Below, one piece after another: positions 1 to 10,002 of a stretch of 64,000 bases of DNA. Location of the stretch: contig NZ_JAUDCO010000003.1 of assembly GCF_030373545.1 (NCBI RefSeq), positions 211,875-275,874 on the forward strand. The letters are read 5' to 3'. How positions within the stretch are numbered: the first letter of the stretch is position 1; the number at the start of each line of letters is the position of its first letter. The position numbers and the translations under genes were made by a program. Source of the stretch: Collinsella tanakaei. GTDB taxonomy: Bacteria > Actinomycetota > Coriobacteriia > Coriobacteriales > Coriobacteriaceae. The notes below the pieces were generated by a model. It worked only from the letters and a program-made list of their open reading frames with translations. It did no database searches and was not told where the DNA came from.

Positions 1-592
1 CGAACGCGCAGCCCATCTCGATGGGGCCACCGCCGAGCAGAAACACGAACGCCGCGCAGGCGGCCGCCGACGCCAGACCGACCGCCCAGGGAGCGTAGTT
101 GCCGGGTGTGTGCTCGATGGCATCCATGCGGTCGTGGAACTCGCGCACGGTGAAGGTGTCGCCGCGCTTCTGCACCTCGCGCGTGAACTGCTCCATGAGG
201 CGGATGCGCTCGGTGTTGACACCCGTCGTGTGCAGCGAGATCACCTCGGAGAAGCTCGTGTGCCCGTCGATGCACGTGCACTCGATCGTGGTGAGGCTCA
301 CCGCCGCCGAGATGGTGACGCCCAGCACGCCGGCGATCTTGTTCATGCAGTCCCGCACGCGCCAGCTGCCCGTGCCGCCCGCGAGCAGCAGCAGGCCCGC
401 GCGACAGATGATGGACGACTTGTCGTCGAGGTCGGCATCGACGGCGAGCATGTCGTCGCAATCGGTCACCTCGTGCCACGGCACGGCCATGTGGTTGCGA
501 TGCCGCACGCGCGCACGGTGCGCGTGGGGCAGATGGGCATGGGAGAGCGCCTCGCGAATCCCGTCGACGGCGCTTGTGTGCTCGTGGTCCAT
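1..592 (-). CDS. Threonine/serine exporter ThrE family protein, N-terminal part (cut by window edge)
   Basis: Reading the minus strand from an ATG at 592-590 gives an open frame of about 197 residues that runs off the left edge. A GAGGAG ribosome-binding site lies just upstream (around 599-605). The segment includes RAGLLLLAGGTGSWRVRDCM, GVTISAAVSLTTIEC and, near the break, AAACAAFVFLLGGGPIEMGC. This pattern fits the N-terminal domain of the ThrE/YjjP (DUF1212) inner-membrane exporters, which export threonine and serine in Corynebacterium. Members of the family carry a soluble N-terminal part followed by membrane helices, and the first helix seems to begin at the edge. The gene is divergent from the radical SAM gene at 785. 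The substrate is inferred from family knowledge only. Confidence 0.72.
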   Translation of the reverse strand, partial: MDHEHTSAVDGIREALSHAHLPHAHRARVRHRNHMAVPWHEVTDCDDMLAVDADLDDKSSIICRAGLLLLAGGTGSWRVRDCMNKIAGVLGVTISAAVSLTTIECTCIDGHTSFSEVISLHTTGVNTERIRLMEQFTREVQKRGDTFTVREFHDRMDAIEHTPGNYAPWAVGLASAAACAAFVFLLGGGPIEMGCAF

Positions 593-611
593 GGGACGAC
601 TCCTCATGATC

Positions 612-645
612 GGCGGACCGGTACCCTCTAGTGTACCGGTCCGCC
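612..645. promoter_or_regulatory. 13-bp perfect inverted repeat between divergent genes
   Basis: Arms GGCGGACCGGTAC (612-624) and its exact complement (633-645) flank an 8-base spacer. It sits 20 bases upstream of the exporter start and about 140 bases upstream of the radical SAM gene. There is no T-tract on either strand, so it looks more like an operator than a terminator. Confidence 0.4.
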
Positions 646-784
646 CCCGCGATGTGCCCGAACAAGGCGTTTGTTTTCGCGCACCCGTGTAGATGTGGAC
701 CCGGCGCGCTCGGGCAGAGCCGATGCGAGCTCATCCGCGTATACTTACTCAGCGACGAGCACGACGACCGCACAAGGAGGCCCC

Positions 785-2788
785 ATGGCAGACCGTTCGC
801 AGTTCCTCCCGGTGAATCGCGCCGACATGGACGAGCGCGGCTGGGACGCCTGCGATTTCGTATACGTGTGCGGCGACGCCTACGTCGACCACCCCTCGTT
901 CGGCATGGCCATCATCACCCGCATGCTCGAGGCGCACGGCTACCGCGTCGGCGTCATCTGCCAGCCCGATTGGCGCGACCCGGCAAGCATCGCCGTGCTC
1001 GGCGAGCCGCGGCTGGGCTTCCTTGTGTCCGCGGGCAACATGGACTCCATGGTCAACCACTACTCCGTGACCAAGCACCGCCGCCGCACCGATGCCTACA
1101 CCCCCGGCGGACGCGCGGGCGCGCGCCCCAACCACGCCGCCGCGGTCTACGGCAATCTCATCCGACGCACGTTCAAGCGCACCCCCATCATCCTCGGCGG
1201 CATCGAGGCGAGCCTGCGCCGCCTTGCGCACTACGACTACTGGTCCGACGGCCTCAAACGCTCCATCCTGCTCGACGCCGGCGCGGACCTCGTCATCTAC
1301 GGCATGGGCGAGCATGCGATCGTCGAGGTCGCCGATGCGCTTGCCGCCGGTCTGCCCATCGAGCAGGTCACCTACGTGCCCGGAACCGTCTATCGCACGA
1401 GCGGCGAGAACGCGCTCGCCGAGGTCTACGACTACGAGCTGCTCCCCTCGTGGGACGAGCTTTCCGCCGACCGTCTCGCCTATGCGCGGAGCTTTGCCGT
1501 CCAGTACCGCAACATGGACCCCATTACGGGCGGACGCCTGGTCGAGCCCTATCCGCACGGCGTCTACGTGGTGCAAAACCCGCCGGCGGCACCCTTGACG
1601 ACCGAGGAGATGGATGCGGTCTACGAGCTGCCCTATGCGCGCGCCTGGCATCCCGACTACGACGAGGCGGGCGGCGTGCCGGCCTTCTCGGAGGTCAAGT
1701 TCTCCCTATCGTCCAACCGCGGGTGCTTCGGCGAGTGCTCGTTTTGCGCGCTGACGTTCCATCAGGGTCGCATGCTGCAGGTTCGCAGCCGTGAGAGCAT
1801 CGTGCGCGAAGCCGAGATGCTCACGCACGATCCCGATTTCAAGGGCTACATCAACGACGTGGGCGGCCCGACCGCTAACTTCTTCCGTCCCGCCTGCGAC
1901 AAGCAGCGCGAGCACGGCGTGTGCGCAAACCGGCGCTGCCTATGGCCGAGCGTCTGCAAGAACATGGTGGTCGACGAGGACGGCTACGCGGACCTCTTGC
2001 GCGAGCTGCGCGGGCTTCCCGGCGTCAAGAAGGTTTTCGTGCGCAGCGGCATCCGCTTCGACTACGCGATGGCCGACCCGTCCGACCGCTTCCTGGAGGA
2101 GCTCGTGCGCCATCACGTGAGCGGCCAGCTGCGCCTGGCGCCCGAGCACGTGAGCGATACGGTGCTGGCCATCATGGGCAAGCCGAGCCGCGCGGTATAC
2201 GACGCGTTCTGCAAGCGCTTCCGCGAGCTGTCCGCGCGCTGCGGCCTCGAGCAGTACGTGGTCCCCTACCTGATCAGCAGCCATCCCGGCTCCACGATGA
2301 AAGAGGCGGTGGAACTCGCAGAAGCCGTGCGCGACATGGGCTACATGCCCGAGCAGGTGCAGGACTTCTACCCCACCCCCTCGACGATGTCGACCTGCAT
2401 GTACTACACCGGCGTAGACCCGCGCACCATGGAGCCCGTCTACGTCGCGCGCGACCCCCACGAGAAGGCGATGCAGCGCGCGCTCATCCAGTATCGCAAG
2501 CCCGAGAACTACAAGCTCGTGCGCGAGGCGCTCGAGCGGGCAGGCCGCCGCGACCTGATCGGCTACGACAAGCACTGCCTGATTCGACCTGTACCGCCGC
2601 GCGGCGGTACAGGCGCGCGCAAGGGATCCGGCAGCAAGCAGGTCCACGCGGGCAAGACGACACACGGTGCCCCGTCGCCCAAGGGCGGCAAGAAGGCGCT
2701 CAGCCATGGCGCCAGCGGCTCGGCGCCCCATGCGCGCAACCGCGCCGCCCAGGGCCGCGAAGGCGCCCGTGGCAATCGCCGCCGTTAA
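785..2788 (+). CDS. YgiQ family radical SAM protein
   Basis: A 667-residue protein. The ATG at 785 was chosen because an AGGAGG site at 775-780 precedes it; the open frame extends further upstream without a ribosome-binding site. The radical SAM cluster motif is C314-F-G-E-C318-S-F-C321, and the N-terminal half has the family-typical FVYVCGDAYVDHPSFG and LGGIEASLRRLAHYDYW. YgiQ proteins are B12-binding-like radical SAM enzymes, and the reaction is unknown. The recognisable family region ends near DLIGYDKHCLIRP. It is followed by a roughly 60-residue tail rich in Gly, Lys, Arg and Ser that looks disordered and basic. The nucleotide junction between core and tail is a perfect 24-bp palindrome (2589-2612). 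Confidence 0.9.
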   Translation: MADRSQFLPVNRADMDERGWDACDFVYVCGDAYVDHPSFGMAIITRMLEAHGYRVGVICQPDWRDPASIAVLGEPRLGFLVSAGNMDSMVNHYSVTKHRRRTDAYTPGGRAGARPNHAAAVYGNLIRRTFKRTPIILGGIEASLRRLAHYDYWSDGLKRSILLDAGADLVIYGMGEHAIVEVADALAAGLPIEQVTYVPGTVYRTSGENALAEVYDYELLPSWDELSADRLAYARSFAVQYRNMDPITGGRLVEPYPHGVYVVQNPPAAPLTTEEMDAVYELPYARAWHPDYDEAGGVPAFSEVKFSLSSNRGCFGECSFCALTFHQGRMLQVRSRESIVREAEMLTHDPDFKGYINDVGGPTANFFRPACDKQREHGVCANRRCLWPSVCKNMVVDEDGYADLLRELRGLPGVKKVFVRSGIRFDYAMADPSDRFLEELVRHHVSGQLRLAPEHVSDTVLAIMGKPSRAVYDAFCKRFRELSARCGLEQYVVPYLISSHPGSTMKEAVELAEAVRDMGYMPEQVQDFYPTPSTMSTCMYYTGVDPRTMEPVYVARDPHEKAMQRALIQYRKPENYKLVREALERAGRRDLIGYDKHCLIRPVPPRGGTGARKGSGSKQVHAGKTTHGAPSPKGGKKALSHGASGSAPHARNRAAQGREGARGNRRR

Positions 2789-2910
2789 AGCGGGTGAACT
2801 TGGCTCGGGCGAACTCGTCTCGGACGTTTTTCGCATCTCGCGCGCTGAAATAACACCGGAGTATATTTCGCCTGTCCGGCTCGGGGCATCCGCTTCCCCG
2901 GGATGCACTA

Positions 2911-3045
2911 CTCCCGTTTAGGGGACGGTTTTGCGTGCCCCTGGCGAGTACAAGCAAAACGTCCGAGCTCTCTACCTGCTCATTCCTTGGGCCGTAAGAT
3001 ACCGCTACGCGCACGGTGCCCGCAAAACCGTCCCCTAAACGGGGG
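2911..3045. repeat. 135-bp inverted-repeat element, copy 1
   Basis: Terminal arms 2913-2935 and 3021-3043 are exact 23-bp complements (CCCGTTTAGGGGACGGTTTT...). The interior is not self-complementary, but it has GAGTA at offset 35 and TACCTGC at offset 62 from the left end, the same offsets as in the copies at 38242 and 41734. The element holds no open frame of note and lies in the 340-base gap between the convergent radical SAM gene and the CPBP protease gene. Confidence 0.85.
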
Positions 3046-3129
3046 TTTCGGCGTTTCACCGCTCAGTACGGCGCCGCCGCGCTACATCGTGCCGGCGAAA
3101 CGTACGCCTCAGCGGTCATCCTGCGTCTG

Positions 3130-4371
3130 TCAGGCTGACTTGCCGATGGCCGCGGCGGGGCGCGATGCGAACCAGAACAGCCAGATGCCCAACGCCACCA
3201 GGCTCACGGCCGCCATGACGGCAAAGACCACGCCGCCGATCTCAAGGGCGCTCGCGAGCACCGCGACGAAATACGAGGAGAAGTTGACGACCAGGTGCAG
3301 CCCGATGTTGTACGCGAGCCCGCCGGTGCGCCAGGCGACCCAACCCAAGACGGCACCGAGTACGAACGCATAAAGCCCCTGGACCAGGTTGAGGTGCAGG
3401 ATGCCGAAGAGCAGCGCCTGGAAGAGGTTGGCCATCCAGAAGCTCGCCGAGGGCACCGCCGGAAAGCTCGGCATGGGCGTGCCGGTAGCCTTGCGCCACG
3501 AGCGGTCCTGCCAGCGCGCGGCATAGCTGGGGCAGAGCATGCGCAGGGCAAACTCGAAGATCACGCCGCGACAGGCGAGCTCCTCGGTCACCGGTGCGCC
3601 GATCGCCAGGATGATGACGGACAGGACCGAGAACTCACTCGTGACGCCATCGTTCATAAGATCGGTGTACTCGGTCTGCAGATCGGGCGCGAGCGGCAGC
3701 AAAAACGTCAGCGCATAGCTGATGGCAAGCTGGAGCCCTACGCCCAATATGACGATGGCGACGATGCGCAGGGCGACCATGCCCGCGGTTGTCGACGCGC
3801 GTCCGCGCATCGACTCGACAAACGACACGGGCCGCAGGTGCAGCCACCACGGCAAGAAGATCGCAAGGCACCCCAGCTGCGCGGCGAGCATGAGCGGTCC
3901 CATGATGGCATTCGTAACGGCATCGACGCCAGCGGTCGGATCGATGATGGCGTAGCCGATCGTCAGCACGATCGCGCCGACAAAGCTTATGAGCATCTGC
4001 GCGGCGAGCACTGAGATGAACGCTCCCAGCGCGGCAGCGAGCCAGCCCGCACGCCCCTTGGCAGGCGATTGCGGCTGCATCGAGGGCCGCGGCGGCAGAG
4101 CGGGCATCTGGGCACCGGGCGCCCAAGCATATGGTGCCGCGCCGGGCACCTGGCCGTAGATAGGCGTCTGGCCGTAGGCTGCCTGAGAGGTCGCCGCCGC
4201 GGGGGCAGGCGCGCATGTCGGCGCGACAGCGGGCTGACCGGGCGCGGGAACGTCCGCTCCCGCAGGATTCTGATAGGACGCTCCTGCGGCTTCGGGACCG
4301 CTGGACGGGCTCGCATATCCCGCGTCGGTCGCATAGGGGCTGCCGTAGGAGCGCCGGTTCATGTCGTTCAT
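3130..4371 (-). CDS. CPBP family intramembrane metalloprotease
   Basis: A 413-residue protein. Residues 1 to about 105 form a Pro/Ala/Gln/Tyr-rich cytoplasmic tail. The remainder is multi-spanning membrane (first helix near AALGAFISVLAAQMLISFVG). The CPBP (CAAX protease/bacteriocin-processing, Abi) signature is present: motif 1 APVTEELACRGVIFE (E-E-x3-R), motif 2 FQALLFGILHL (F-x6-H) and motif 3 YNIGLHLVVNF (H-x3-N). These Glu and His residues are the presumed active site of a glutamic-type intramembrane protease. The ATG overlaps the stop of the upstream antitoxin-like gene (ATGA at 4368-4371), so the two are likely translationally coupled. Native substrate unknown. The disordered N-terminal tail is longer than in most family members. 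Confidence 0.88.
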   Translation of the reverse strand: MNDMNRRSYGSPYATDAGYASPSSGPEAAGASYQNPAGADVPAPGQPAVAPTCAPAPAAATSQAAYGQTPIYGQVPGAAPYAWAPGAQMPALPPRPSMQPQSPAKGRAGWLAAALGAFISVLAAQMLISFVGAIVLTIGYAIIDPTAGVDAVTNAIMGPLMLAAQLGCLAIFLPWWLHLRPVSFVESMRGRASTTAGMVALRIVAIVILGVGLQLAISYALTFLLPLAPDLQTEYTDLMNDGVTSEFSVLSVIILAIGAPVTEELACRGVIFEFALRMLCPSYAARWQDRSWRKATGTPMPSFPAVPSASFWMANLFQALLFGILHLNLVQGLYAFVLGAVLGWVAWRTGGLAYNIGLHLVVNFSSYFVAVLASALEIGGVVFAVMAAVSLVALGIWLFWFASRPAAAIGKSA

Positions 4372-4586
4372 GATCTCACCTCGGGTGCAGTATCCCCCGA
4401 CGCCATGATCCCAAACGCTCCGTTCGGCGAGATATCAAACGGAAACGTGCCGCATCGGTTAAAGGCGGCGATGAACATGCGGATGGCGTTGGACGGGGTG
4501 GTGCCCACCTGCTGGGTCGCCGCCGCGAAGGCTGCCTTCTCCTCGGGCAGGACCTTCGCGACGACCGGGGTCATACGTTCTGCCAT
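4368..4586 (-). CDS. RelB/DinJ-like ribbon-helix-helix antitoxin
   Basis: A 72-residue protein starting MAERMTPVVAKVLPEEKAAF. I chose the ATG at 4586 because CGAGGA lies 6 bases upstream; an ATG 18 bases earlier lacks a site. The stretch VVAKVLPEEKAAFAAATQQV, then GTTPSNAIRMFIAAFNRCG, then FPFD matches the N-terminal RHH DNA-binding domain of RelB/DinJ antitoxins (beta strand, two helices, and the typical P-F sequence after helix 2). No RelE/YafQ toxin gene follows. The CPBP membrane protease gene overlaps its stop by four bases. Family antitoxins repress their own operon, so this may act mainly as a repressor of the protease gene. Confidence 0.68.
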   Translation of the reverse strand: MAERMTPVVAKVLPEEKAAFAAATQQVGTTPSNAIRMFIAAFNRCGTFPFDISPNGAFGIMASGDTAPEVRS

Positions 4587-4732
4587 GACTGGTCCTCGGT
4601 GCATGTTGGTGGCTCGTTTGCCGCGTGCTCGCGCGCGGCGTGCTGCGTTTCTGCGGTGGTGGTATTACTTAGTATTCCTTCGTTATACCCCACCGGCAGT
4701 ATAGCAGATATGCACCGCGCGCAAACGCGGAC

Positions 4733-4770
4733 AGACAAAAAAAGAGCGAGGGAATCCACGCCCTCGCTCT
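4733..4770 (-). terminator. Rho-independent terminator of the helicase gene
   Basis: Minus-strand stem AGAGCGAGGG (4761-4770 pairing with 4743-4752) with an 8-base loop, followed by a run of seven T residues. It lies 22 bases after the helicase stop codon. Confidence 0.9.
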
Positions 4771-4791
4771 TATCTGGATCAAGCCTGGTAC

Positions 4792-6645
<1,854 letters not shown>

Positions 6646-6845
6646 GAAAGCAAAGTCCATTCCAAACGGCGCGATGAAGGTCGCGCCGCATTTGTCGATT
6701 CTGTCGCGTTGCATACGGCGGTTCGCGCAAGATGGCGTTGTTCGCGCGCGATGGAGCAGGTTCCGCCGCGGAAAAGTATACGGACGCAACCGATAAACCC
6801 TGTGGGAATGACGTGGACACACCCGAATACCACGAAATCAGGAGC

Positions 6846-6949
6846 GACAAGATGGTGCCGGGTTCAAACTTGTCGCAACAAGTTTGCGACAAATTTGAAC
6901 CCGGCCCCTTCTTGTCACCCGACAAGTTTGTACCTGGCACCATCTTGTC
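6846..6949. repeat. Nested palindrome, GACAAGATGGTGCC family, copy 1
   Basis: The ends GACAAGATGGTGCC and GGCACCATCTTGTC are exact complements, with near-complementary continuation over about 33 bases per arm. Inside lies a second hairpin in which GGGTTCAAA pairs with TTTGAACCC and TTGTCGC pairs with GCGACAA. Two alternative folds are therefore possible. The right end contributes the stop codon of the zinc-ribbon gene (TGA on the minus strand, 6948-6950). Confidence 0.85.
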
Positions 6950-7205
6950 AGGAAACGCGCTCCACGAGCTTGGGGCTGGCGAACCAGTCCACGTGACCGC
7001 ACGTCGCGCAGATGAGCGTCACCGCCGAGTCGCTCGCCCACTCGAGGCCTATGAACGAGCCCGCACGCCCATCAAGCAGCGCGGAGCTCTCGAAGAAGCG
7101 CTTGCCGCCGCAGTGAGGACATGTCACCGCATGACCGGCGACCTCGTAGCGCTCCCCGGATTCATCGCCGTTCAGCGCCTTGGAAAACTCCGAAAAGAAC
7201 CCCAT
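6948..7205 (-). CDS. Small zinc-ribbon protein, function unknown
   Basis: An 85-residue protein from the ATG at 7205 (MGFFSEFSKALNGDES), with an AAAGGTG ribosome-binding site five bases upstream. It carries two cysteine knuckles, CPHCGG near residue 30 and CATCGH near residue 67, separated by KRFFESSALLDGRAG and a hydrophobic strand. Together they would form a zinc ribbon for nucleic-acid or protein binding. No membrane segment. The gene is tightly framed by two copies of the same palindrome family (6846-6949 and 7291-7350), one overlapping its stop codon. Not recognised as any named family; role unknown. Confidence 0.7.
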   Translation of the reverse strand: MGFFSEFSKALNGDESGERYEVAGHAVTCPHCGGKRFFESSALLDGRAGSFIGLEWASDSAVTLICATCGHVDWFASPKLVERVS

Positions 7206-7290
7206 GGAACACCTTTCTTCCACCGCGCGGGCACATGTCCCGCTTATACCCGATGCCGGAATACCAGAAACGTCCTCTTAGACAAGAGAC

Positions 7291-7350
7291 GACAAGATGG
7301 TGCCAGGTACAAACTTGTCGCGACAAGTTTATACCTGGCACCATCTTGTC
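7291..7350. repeat. 60-bp near-perfect palindrome, GACAAGATGGTGCC family, copy 2
   Basis: Two 30-base arms (7291-7320, 7321-7350) are complementary at 29 of 30 positions with no spacer. The sequence shares GACAAGATGGTGCC, GGTNCAAACTTGTCG and their complements with the element at 6846. It ends four bases before the -35 box of the copper operon promoter and follows the start of the zinc-ribbon gene. Confidence 0.9.
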
Positions 7351-7353
7351 GGG

Positions 7354-7382
7354 TTGACACCCCCGGGGGGTGGGGGTACTCT
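7354..7382 (+). promoter_or_regulatory. Promoter with CsoR-type operator for the copper operon
   Basis: TTGACA (7354-7359), a 17-base spacer and TACTCT (7377-7382) form a good sigma-70-type promoter. The spacer contains CACCCCC-G-GGGGGTG (7358-7372), a perfect inverted repeat, followed by GGGGTA. G/C-tract pseudo-palindromes of this kind are the known DNA targets of CsoR repressors. A csoR gene is the last gene of this operon, so copper-relieved autoregulation is likely. Confidence 0.75.
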
Positions 7383-7411
7383 GCAGACAACAGCGAAGGA
7401 AAGGAGCCGCC

Positions 7412-9739
7412 ATGGCTCATGAGAAATTCGACGTCGGCGGCATGACCTGCGCCGCCTGCCAAGCGCATGTGGACAAGGCCGTCTGCAGCCTTAACGGCGT
7501 GACGGACGTCTCGGTGAACCTGCTCTCCGGATCCATGACCGTGGACTATGACGAAACCCAGCTGAGCGCCGACGACATCTGCGCCGCCGTCGACCGCGCC
7601 GGCTACTCGGCCGCCCCGGTCGCATCGGCCGCCCCGGGCACCGCGACCGCCGGCCCTGGCGCCGCCCACCACGAGAGCCCCACGAAGAAACTCGAGGCGA
7701 CCGCCGACGCCATGAAGACGCGCCTGATCGTCTCGATCGTCTTCCTCATCCCCTTGTTCTACATCGGCATGGGCCACATGCTGGGCTGGCCGCTGCCGAG
7801 CGTCTTCACCGACCACATCCATGCCATGACGCTCGCGCTCACCATGTTCGTGCTCCTGCTGCCCATCCTGTACATGAACCGCGCGTACTTCATCAACGGC
7901 TTCAAGTCGCTCGCGCATCGCGCTCCCACCATGGATGCGCTCATCGCCATCGGCGCCGCGGCGAGCGTCGCATGGTCGGTCTACGCCATGTTCGTCATGG
8001 CCGACCAGCTTGCCTACGGCGATGTGCACGGCGCGGCCGCAACCGCCATGGACAACCTGTATCTGGAGAGCGCCGGAACCATCCTCACGCTCGTGACGGT
8101 CGGCAAGTACCTGGAGACCCGCTCTAAATCCAAGACGGGATCTGCCATCGAGGCGCTCATCGACCTCGCGCCCAAGACGGCGTGCGTCGTCGCCGCGGAC
8201 GGCAGCGAGCAGACCGTCGATGTCGACGCCATCCAGGTGGGCCAAACCGTGCGCGTGCGCCCGGGCGAGTCGGTGCCCGTCGACGGCGTCGTACTCGAGG
8301 GCACGTCCGCCATCGACGAGAGCGCACTCACCGGTGAGTCCATCCCGCAGGAGAAGAACCCCGGCGACACCGTGCACGCCGCGACCATCAACCGCACCGG
8401 CTCGTTTACCTTCCGCGCGACCCGTGTGGGCTCCGACACGAGCCTCGCCAAGATCATCCAGCTCGTGGAGGACGCCAACGCCACGAAGGCCCCCATCTCG
8501 CGCCTGGCTGACAAGGTCGCCGCGGTCTTCGTGCCCGCCGTGCTGCTCATCGCGCTCGTCACGTTTATCGTCTGGATGGTCCTGACCGGCGACGTCAACG
8601 AGGCGCTCACCGCCGGCGTCGCCGTCGTGGTCATCAGCTGCCCGTGCGCGCTCGGTCTCGCCACGCCCGTGGCAATCATGGTCGGCACCGGCAAGGGTGC
8701 CGAGATGGGCGTGCTGTTCAAGAGCGCCGAGGCCCTCGAGACCCTGCACAAGGTGGATACGGTCGTGCTGGACAAGACCGGCACGGTCACGCAGGGGCGC
8801 CCCGCCGTGACCGACATCCTGCCCGCCGAGCGCGCCGATGGTCGCGCCATGAGCGAGAAGCAGCTGCTCAAACTTGCCTCTGCCCTCGAGAAATCAAGCG
8901 AGCACCCCCTCGCCGAGGCGATCATGGCCGCAGCGGACGAACGGGGCATCGTCGCGCGCCCGGTGGCCGACTTCGCCGCCGTTCCCGGTCGCGGCGTCAC
9001 CGCCCGCGAGGGCGCGAACCCCATCGCCGCGGGCAACGCGCAGCTCATGGCGGAGCTGGGCATCGAAATCGACCGCGCGCAGCTCGAGGCGTTCGCGCGC
9101 GAGGGCAAAACGCCGCTGTTCTTCGCCAAAAACGGCGAACTCGCCGGCACGATCGCCGTGGCCGACGAGATCAAGCCCACCAGCCCCGCCGCCATCGAGG
9201 CACTCGGGCGCCTCGGCGTGCGCGCGGTCATGCTCACCGGCGACAACCGAATGACGGCCGACGCCATCGCCCGGCGCGTGGGACTCGCCGATGTCGTCGC
9301 GGACGTCATGCCCGCCGACAAGGAGCGCCACGTGCGCGACCTGCAGGACGCGGGTCACGTGGTCGCCATGGTGGGCGACGGCATCAACGACTCCCCCGCG
9401 CTCGCCCGCGCCGACGTCGGCCTGGCCATCGGCGCCGGCGCCGACGTTGCCAAGGAGGGCGCCGACGTCGTCCTCATGCACAGCGACCTGCTCGACGTCG
9501 CCCGCGCCATCGAGCTGTCGCGCGCGGTCATCCGCAACATCAAGCAGGACCTGTTCTGGGCGCTGTTCTACAACAGCCTGGGCATCCCCCTTGCCGCCGG
9601 CGTGCTGTACCCGGTACTCGGCTGGCAGCTCTCGCCCATGTTCGGCGCCGCTGCCATGAGCCTGTCGAGCGTATGCGTGGTGAGCAATGCCCTTCGCCTG
9701 CGCGGTTTTCGCCCCAAGACGACCGATATGGGAAACTAG
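7412..9739 (+). CDS. copA: Copper-translocating P1B-type ATPase
   Basis: A 775-residue protein. The ATG at 7412 follows AAGGAG at 7401-7406. An N-terminal heavy-metal-associated domain has M-T-C13-A-A-C16. After a short linker come the membrane helices. The catalytic markers are TGES (about 307-310), the metal-translocation motif C410-P-C412, the phosphorylation site D454-KTGT, the SEHPLA motif, and GDGINDSPAL from about 655. The CPC motif plus the CxxC domain identify a Cu(I) exporter. It is followed by a copper chaperone gene 36 bases downstream and csoR, forming a complete copper-efflux operon. Expression is probably controlled by CsoR at the promoter 7354-7382. Confidence 0.96.
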   Translation: MAHEKFDVGGMTCAACQAHVDKAVCSLNGVTDVSVNLLSGSMTVDYDETQLSADDICAAVDRAGYSAAPVASAAPGTATAGPGAAHHESPTKKLEATADAMKTRLIVSIVFLIPLFYIGMGHMLGWPLPSVFTDHIHAMTLALTMFVLLLPILYMNRAYFINGFKSLAHRAPTMDALIAIGAAASVAWSVYAMFVMADQLAYGDVHGAAATAMDNLYLESAGTILTLVTVGKYLETRSKSKTGSAIEALIDLAPKTACVVAADGSEQTVDVDAIQVGQTVRVRPGESVPVDGVVLEGTSAIDESALTGESIPQEKNPGDTVHAATINRTGSFTFRATRVGSDTSLAKIIQLVEDANATKAPISRLADKVAAVFVPAVLLIALVTFIVWMVLTGDVNEALTAGVAVVVISCPCALGLATPVAIMVGTGKGAEMGVLFKSAEALETLHKVDTVVLDKTGTVTQGRPAVTDILPAERADGRAMSEKQLLKLASALEKSSEHPLAEAIMAAADERGIVARPVADFAAVPGRGVTAREGANPIAAGNAQLMAELGIEIDRAQLEAFAREGKTPLFFAKNGELAGTIAVADEIKPTSPAAIEALGRLGVRAVMLTGDNRMTADAIARRVGLADVVADVMPADKERHVRDLQDAGHVVAMVGDGINDSPALARADVGLAIGAGADVAKEGADVVLMHSDLLDVARAIELSRAVIRNIKQDLFWALFYNSLGIPLAAGVLYPVLGWQLSPMFGAAAMSLSSVCVVSNALRLRGFRPKTTDMGN

Positions 9740-9775
9740 GAGCACACGATGCTCCCACAGGAAAGGAGACATACC

Positions 9776-9997
9776 ATGAACTACACCATCAAGACCGAGG
9801 GCCTGCACTGCGGCCACTGCGACGCCGCCGTCGAGAGCGCGCTGTTGAACGTCGCGGGCGTGACCGACGCGGACGCCGATCACGAGGTCAACGTCGTGGA
9901 GGTCGCATGCGATGACACCGTGACCCCCGAGCAGCTCACCGCCGCCGTCGAGGGCGCGGGCGACAGCTTCAAGGTCATCGAGATCAAGGTCGCGTAG
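9776..9997 (+). CDS. copZ: Heavy-metal-associated domain protein (CopZ-like copper chaperone)
   Basis: A 73-residue single-domain protein starting MNYTIKTEGLHCGHCDAAV, with AAAGGAG upstream. The metal-binding loop is C-G-H-C near residues 12-15, and it is preceded by Leu-His rather than the usual Met-Thr. The size and fold pattern (beta-alpha-beta-beta-alpha-beta) match CopZ/Atx1 chaperones that pass Cu(I) to CopA. It sits between copA and csoR in one operon, which supports copper as its metal. The acidic surface residues downstream of the loop are numerous. Confidence 0.85.
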   Translation: MNYTIKTEGLHCGHCDAAVESALLNVAGVTDADADHEVNVVEVACDDTVTPEQLTAAVEGAGDSFKVIEIKVA

Positions 9998-10002
9998 CCG
10001 CC

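Noticed and set aside
4661..4681. Operator palindrome TACTTAGTA upstream of the antitoxin-like gene
   Set aside because: The symmetry is only 9 bases with a central mismatch and does not extend, so it is too weak to call.
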